Source: Gemmatimonadaceae bacterium
GTDB taxonomy: Bacteria; Gemmatimonadota; Gemmatimonadetes; Gemmatimonadales; Gemmatimonadaceae
NCBI GenBank assembly: GCA_025931335.1
Contig: JAICNG010000032.1
Span: forward strand, 1-35,723
Reading direction: 5' to 3'
DNA length: 35,723 nt
Part shown: positions 32,547 to 35,723 of the stretch, one piece after another
How the letters are laid out: every line of letters starts with the position of its first letter
How positions within the stretch are numbered: the stretch's first letter is position 1
The notes under the pieces: generated by a model
Databases searched by the model: none
Seen by the model: the letters and a program-made list of their open reading frames with translations, nothing else
What the model was told of the DNA's origin: nothing
Program-made: the position numbers and the translations under genes

Positions 32547-32651
32547 GCCCCGGAAATATAGCGAACGCCCATGGGCCCGGCCGACCGATACGGATTGGGC
32601 CGTCGATCGTTTACATTGCGACACCGCACGCCGTCCCCCGACTCCACCCAC

Positions 32652-33905
32652 ATGCGCAGTCTCCTGTTCGCTTCGCTCGCGGCACTCGCCTGCGAGCCAA
32701 ATGCCAGCGCACGGGCGTCGCAGCTGGCGACCGCCGGCGCCACCCCCTCCGCGCGCACCACTTCCGCCGCTTCGCGGGACCCTGCGTCCGCCGCGGCACA
32801 GCCGGCGCCCGACACCGTCCGCCGCTCCGACACCACGATCGGGCGCGGCCTCTACGTGCTCCGGTGGGCCGCGCAGAGTCCCGAGCGCATGAAGAAGCTC
32901 ATCGCGATCGCCGACTCCACCGAGATCAACGCGCTCGTCATCGACATCAAGGACGAGTTCGGGCTGAACTACAAGTCGTCCGACACGATGGTGGCGCGCA
33001 ACGCCGGCACCGCCGGGACGATTCCGAACCTCAAGGCGATGGTGGACACGATGAAGGCGCACGGGATAATCCCGATCGCGCGCATCGTGGTGTTCAAGGA
33101 CTCGGTCGCGGCACGACTGAATCCGCAGCACACCATTCGCAAGGCGGACGGCGGCGTGTGGCGCGACAAGGAAGGGCTCGCCTGGGTGAGCGCGTACGAT
33201 CCGAAGATCTGGGAGTACAACATCCGGGTCGCGGAGGAGATGGCGCGCGTGGGATTCGGGGAGGTGCAGTTCGATTACATCCGCTTCCCGGAGCCGTATC
33301 GGAGCTTGCCCAAGCAGGTCTTCCCGACGGCGAATGGTCGCAGCAAGCAGCAGGCACTGGCGGAGTTTCTGCGCACGGCCTGCCCGCGCGTGCGCGCGCT
33401 CGGCGCCCGCTGCACGATCGATGTGTTCGGCCTGACGACGACCGTGCCCGGAGCGCTCGAGATCGGGCAGCACTGGGAGTCCCTCTCGCCGTTCGTCGAC
33501 GTCATTCTCCCGATGACGTACCCGTCGCACTATCCGCGCGGCGCGTTCGGAATCGACCGGCCGAATGCGGAGCCCTATCGCATCAACCACATCGCGATCA
33601 AGCGTGCGCGTGAGCGCAACGAGAAGCTCGGCATTCACGATCCCGGGCATGTCCGCGCGTGGCTGCAGGCGTTCTCGCTGCCGCGCATGCTCCCGAAGTA
33701 CGGCGCACGGGAGCTCGAGGAGCAGAAGCGCGCGATCTACGATGCGGGCTACGACTCGTGGATCCTGTGGAACCCGGGCGCGCGGTACGAGTCGTTCCTG
33801 CCCGGGCTGGAAAAGACCACCGTGTCACGGCGAAAGCGCGCCGATGCGCCTCCGGCAGCGGTGCCAGCCGCTTCGGCGCCCGCCGCCGAGGGACGCGGCA
33901 CCTGA
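32652..33905 (+). CDS. DUF4015-type putative glycoside hydrolase, lipoprotein
   Basis: A 417-residue protein with a lipobox (FASLAALAC) that predicts outer-face anchoring. A low-complexity Ala/Ser/Thr/Pro linker leads to a TIM-barrel-like domain. RGLYVLRWAAQSPERMKKLI opens it, and INALVIDIKDEFG, MKAHGIIPIARIVVF, FGEVQFDYIRFPEPYR and SPFVDVILPMTYPSHYP are successive barrel strands with acidic residues at their ends. QFDYIRFP and the DUF4015 arrangement link it to glycoside-hydrolase-like proteins. Substrate unknown; a role in remodelling surface glycans is possible. The ATG at 32652 is preferred because it begins the signal peptide. Confidence 0.85.
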   Translation: MRSLLFASLAALACEPNASARASQLATAGATPSARTTSAASRDPASAAAQPAPDTVRRSDTTIGRGLYVLRWAAQSPERMKKLIAIADSTEINALVIDIKDEFGLNYKSSDTMVARNAGTAGTIPNLKAMVDTMKAHGIIPIARIVVFKDSVAARLNPQHTIRKADGGVWRDKEGLAWVSAYDPKIWEYNIRVAEEMARVGFGEVQFDYIRFPEPYRSLPKQVFPTANGRSKQQALAEFLRTACPRVRALGARCTIDVFGLTTTVPGALEIGQHWESLSPFVDVILPMTYPSHYPRGAFGIDRPNAEPYRINHIAIKRARERNEKLGIHDPGHVRAWLQAFSLPRMLPKYGARELEEQKRAIYDAGYDSWILWNPGARYESFLPGLEKTTVSRRKRADAPPAAVPAASAPAAEGRGT

Positions 33906-33909
33906 GGCG

Positions 33910-35139
33910 CTACCGGGCGTTCGCGATCGCGCGAACGCCCTCGACCAACCGGTCGACTTCGGCTTCGGTGGTGTAGCACGCGCAGCCGGCGCGCACGAGG
34001 CCGTCGCGGGCGTGATCGAGTCGCTCCGCCACCGTGGCCGCGTAGAAGTCCCCATGCGTCGCGAACACCGCGCGATCGGCGAGATGCCTCACGACGACGT
34101 CCGAGGGCACGGATTCCATCGAGAAGCACAGCGTCGGCGTGCGCGGTCGATCGGGCGGGGGGCCGTACAGCCGGACGCCGGGAACGGACGTGAGCGCCTT
34201 CCACGCGCGAGCGAAGAGGGCGCGCCCGCGACTGTGGAGCTGCGTGTACGTCGCCTGGAGTCGCTCCCGGCGCGTCCCCTTGTCGCGTGACAGCGAGGCC
34301 AGAAAATCTACCGCGGCTGCAGCGCCCGCGATCCCCTCGTGGTTCAGCGTGCCGGTCTCCAGACGGTCTGGAACGTTGTCGGGCGCCGGCTCGAGCCTGG
34401 GTACGTCGAGCGACGCCAGCAGGTCGCGCCGCCCCCAGACGAATCCCACGTGCGGACCGTAGAACTTGTACGCCGAGCAGGCGAGCAGATCACATCCGAG
34501 CGCCCGCACGTCGACCAACGCGTGCGGCGCGTAGTGCACCGCATCGCAAAAGGTGATCGCGCCGGCCGAGCGCGCGAGCGCGAAGACGCGCGCGACGTCG
34601 GTGATCGTCCCCAAGGCGTTCGACGCCGCTCCGACCGCGACGACGCGTGTTCGCGGGGTGATGAGCGCGGCCAATGCATCGAGATCGAGGGTCCCATCGT
34701 GCGGGCGCATCGGGGCGACGTTGACCTTGAGCGCGCGCTCCCGAGCGGTCTCGACCCAGGGCGCGACGTTGGCGTGGTGATCGAGCTCGGTGACGACGAT
34801 CTCGTCGCCGGCGGCGAACGTGCGTCCCAGGGCACGCGCAATGTGGAAGGTGAGCGTCGTCATGTTGGCGCCGAAGGCGATCTCGTCGGGCGCGCCTCCC
34901 ACGAAGTCCGCCATCGCGCCGCGTGCCGATGCGATCACCGCGTCGGTCTCGATGCTCGATGGGTACAGCCAGGCGGTGTTGGCGTTGTGCTCGAACAGAT
35001 ACTCCGTCATCGCGTCGGCGACGACGAGTGGGACCTGTGTGCCGCCGGGTCCATCGAAATAGGCCACGCGCTCACCGGCGTGGATGCGCGAGAGAGCGGG
35101 AAAGTGCGCGCGAATCTCCTCGACGGACGCGACGCTCAC
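33910..35139 (-). CDS. Class V PLP aminotransferase, cysteine desulfurase-like (VC1184 type)
   Basis: A 409-residue fold-type I PLP enzyme. The Schiff-base lysine is K225 in CSAYKFYGPHVG. The cofactor aspartate lies in ITFCDAVHYAPH, the phosphate-binding part is near GANMTTLTFHIA, and ELDHHANVAPW supplies the ring-stacking histidine. The N-terminus, VAYFDGPGGTQVP, then NANTAWLYPSS, is characteristic of the VC1184-type branch of cysteine desulfurase-like proteins. These may not supply sulfur for Fe-S assembly, and no IscU/SufU partner is seen here. The GTG at 35139 overlaps the stop of the upstream dehydrogenase by 4 bp, so the two work together or are co-expressed. Confidence 0.88.
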   Translation of the reverse strand: MSVASVEEIRAHFPALSRIHAGERVAYFDGPGGTQVPLVVADAMTEYLFEHNANTAWLYPSSIETDAVIASARGAMADFVGGAPDEIAFGANMTTLTFHIARALGRTFAAGDEIVVTELDHHANVAPWVETARERALKVNVAPMRPHDGTLDLDALAALITPRTRVVAVGAASNALGTITDVARVFALARSAGAITFCDAVHYAPHALVDVRALGCDLLACSAYKFYGPHVGFVWGRRDLLASLDVPRLEPAPDNVPDRLETGTLNHEGIAGAAAAVDFLASLSRDKGTRRERLQATYTQLHSRGRALFARAWKALTSVPGVRLYGPPPDRPRTPTLCFSMESVPSDVVVRHLADRAVFATHGDFYAATVAERLDHARDGLVRAGCACYTTEAEVDRLVEGVRAIANAR

Positions 35140-35723
35140 GTTCCGATCTCGACGCCCGCGGTGCGCTCGATGACCCGCACGGCCTCGACATGGTCCGCCT
35201 CTTCTCCCAGCTCCACTCTCGCGGCGCGAAACAGCTCCGACGCGAGCTGCGTCAACGGCGACGGCACGCCGGCGTCGCGCGCCATGTTGGCGGCGATGCG
35301 CAGATCCTTGTCGATCAGCGCCAGGCGGAACGTGCGCGGAAACGCGCGCGACAGCACGCGCTCGGGAAACAGGTTCATGCTCGTGTTCGAGCGCCCACTG
35401 GACGCGTTGATCACGTCGAGCGCGATGCGCGTGTCGACGCCGGCCTTGGCGAGCGTCGCCAGCCCTTCGCCGGTGGCCCAGATGTGAATGGCGAGCAGCG
35501 CCTGGTTGACGGCCTTCACCATGTCCCCCGCGCCGACGTCGCCGCAGTGCACGATGTTTTTCCCGAACGCGGCGAGCACGGGGCGAACGCGCTCGACCAC
35601 CGCGGCATCTCCGCCGCACATGACGGTGAGGGTCCCCTCCTCTGCTCCGCGCTTTCCGCCGCTCACCGGCGCATCGACGAACGCCACGCCGCGTTCACCG
35701 AGACGCTCGGCGATGCGCCGAGA
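35136..35723 (-). CDS. Beta-hydroxyacid dehydrogenase (3-hydroxyisobutyrate dehydrogenase-like), 5'-truncated
   Basis: Only the C-terminal ~195 residues are visible; the frame stays open to the window end, and the residues before the GTG at 35687 (SRRIAERLGERGVAF) fit the family, so that GTG is internal. DAPVSGGKRGAEEGTLTVMCGG is split by the family's substrate-binding loop (DAPVSGG). The catalytic lysine lies in GDVGAGDMVKAVNQ, and NASSGRSNTSM starts the C-terminal helical domain. The enzyme likely oxidises a 3-hydroxy acid with NAD(P). The NAD-binding Rossmann domain lies outside the window. It is translationally coupled to the aminotransferase. Confidence 0.9.
   Translation of the reverse strand, partial: SRRIAERLGERGVAFVDAPVSGGKRGAEEGTLTVMCGGDAAVVERVRPVLAAFGKNIVHCGDVGAGDMVKAVNQALLAIHIWATGEGLATLAKAGVDTRIALDVINASSGRSNTSMNLFPERVLSRAFPRTFRLALIDKDLRIAANMARDAGVPSPLTQLASELFRAARVELGEEADHVEAVRVIERTAGVEIGT

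Noticed and set aside
32547..32651. TATATT near the lipoprotein start as a leaderless promoter
   Set aside because: No -35 at proper spacing, and the hexamer is only about 8 bp from the ATG; not enough to call.
31371..33650. 759-residue continuous frame on minus
   Set aside because: Only its last 391 codons form a gene, which begins with a lipoprotein signal at 32546; the rest is antisense to the DUF4015 gene.

Overview
The window is high-GC bacterial chromosome with dense genes, frequent GTG/TTG starts and many 4-bp ATGA/GTGA overlaps. It carries two tRNA genes, many secreted or lipid-anchored proteins, and a permease/M1-peptidase fusion system. Together these suggest a soil-type Gemmatimonadota or Acidobacteriota-like organism. 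That is inference from gene style, since no rRNA or other marker is present. I saw no insertion sequence, phage module or CRISPR array.

Region by region: (1) 1-7090 is a surface-polysaccharide cluster: two GT-B glycosyltransferases, a polytopic GT39-like transferase, a UDP-galactopyranose-mutase-like FAD enzyme and a GT2 enzyme. A 780-bp non-coding stretch with inverted repeats interrupts it. (2) 7148-8064 is an ArsR/SRPBCC pair on the minus strand with two tandem 14-bp dyads just upstream. (3) 8201-9980 encodes two exported proteins, one a beta-propeller. (4) 10068-18770 is the most interesting block. A perfect 16-bp palindrome precedes an ABC ATPase, two tandem ~1200-residue proteins that fuse an ABC-2 permease to an M1-type metallopeptidase, and a small membrane protein. 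The second fusion keeps the peptidase active site; the first has lost the catalytic tyrosine and the QWWG segment. (5) 18894-24437 holds a FabL-like SDR without its catalytic tyrosine, a Tat-exported metallo-beta-lactamase-fold protein, two exported proteins of unknown function, tRNA-Gln(CTG) and tRNA-Ala(CGC). (6) 24900-28692 holds a threonine dehydratase-like enzyme, RNase Z and a subtilisin-like lipoprotein. (7) 28792-35723 holds a DUF2203 pair, a membrane HTH protein with an anti-sigma-like HX3CX2C motif, a lipoprotein/thioesterase pair, a DUF4015-type lipoprotein, and a class V aminotransferase coupled to a beta-hydroxyacid dehydrogenase.

Two patterns cut across genes. Three gene junctions carry long hairpins whose arms are degenerate 7-8-bp tandem repeats. 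The heptamer GTTAGGC recurs on both strands, and every TTA leucine codon I noticed sits inside it.
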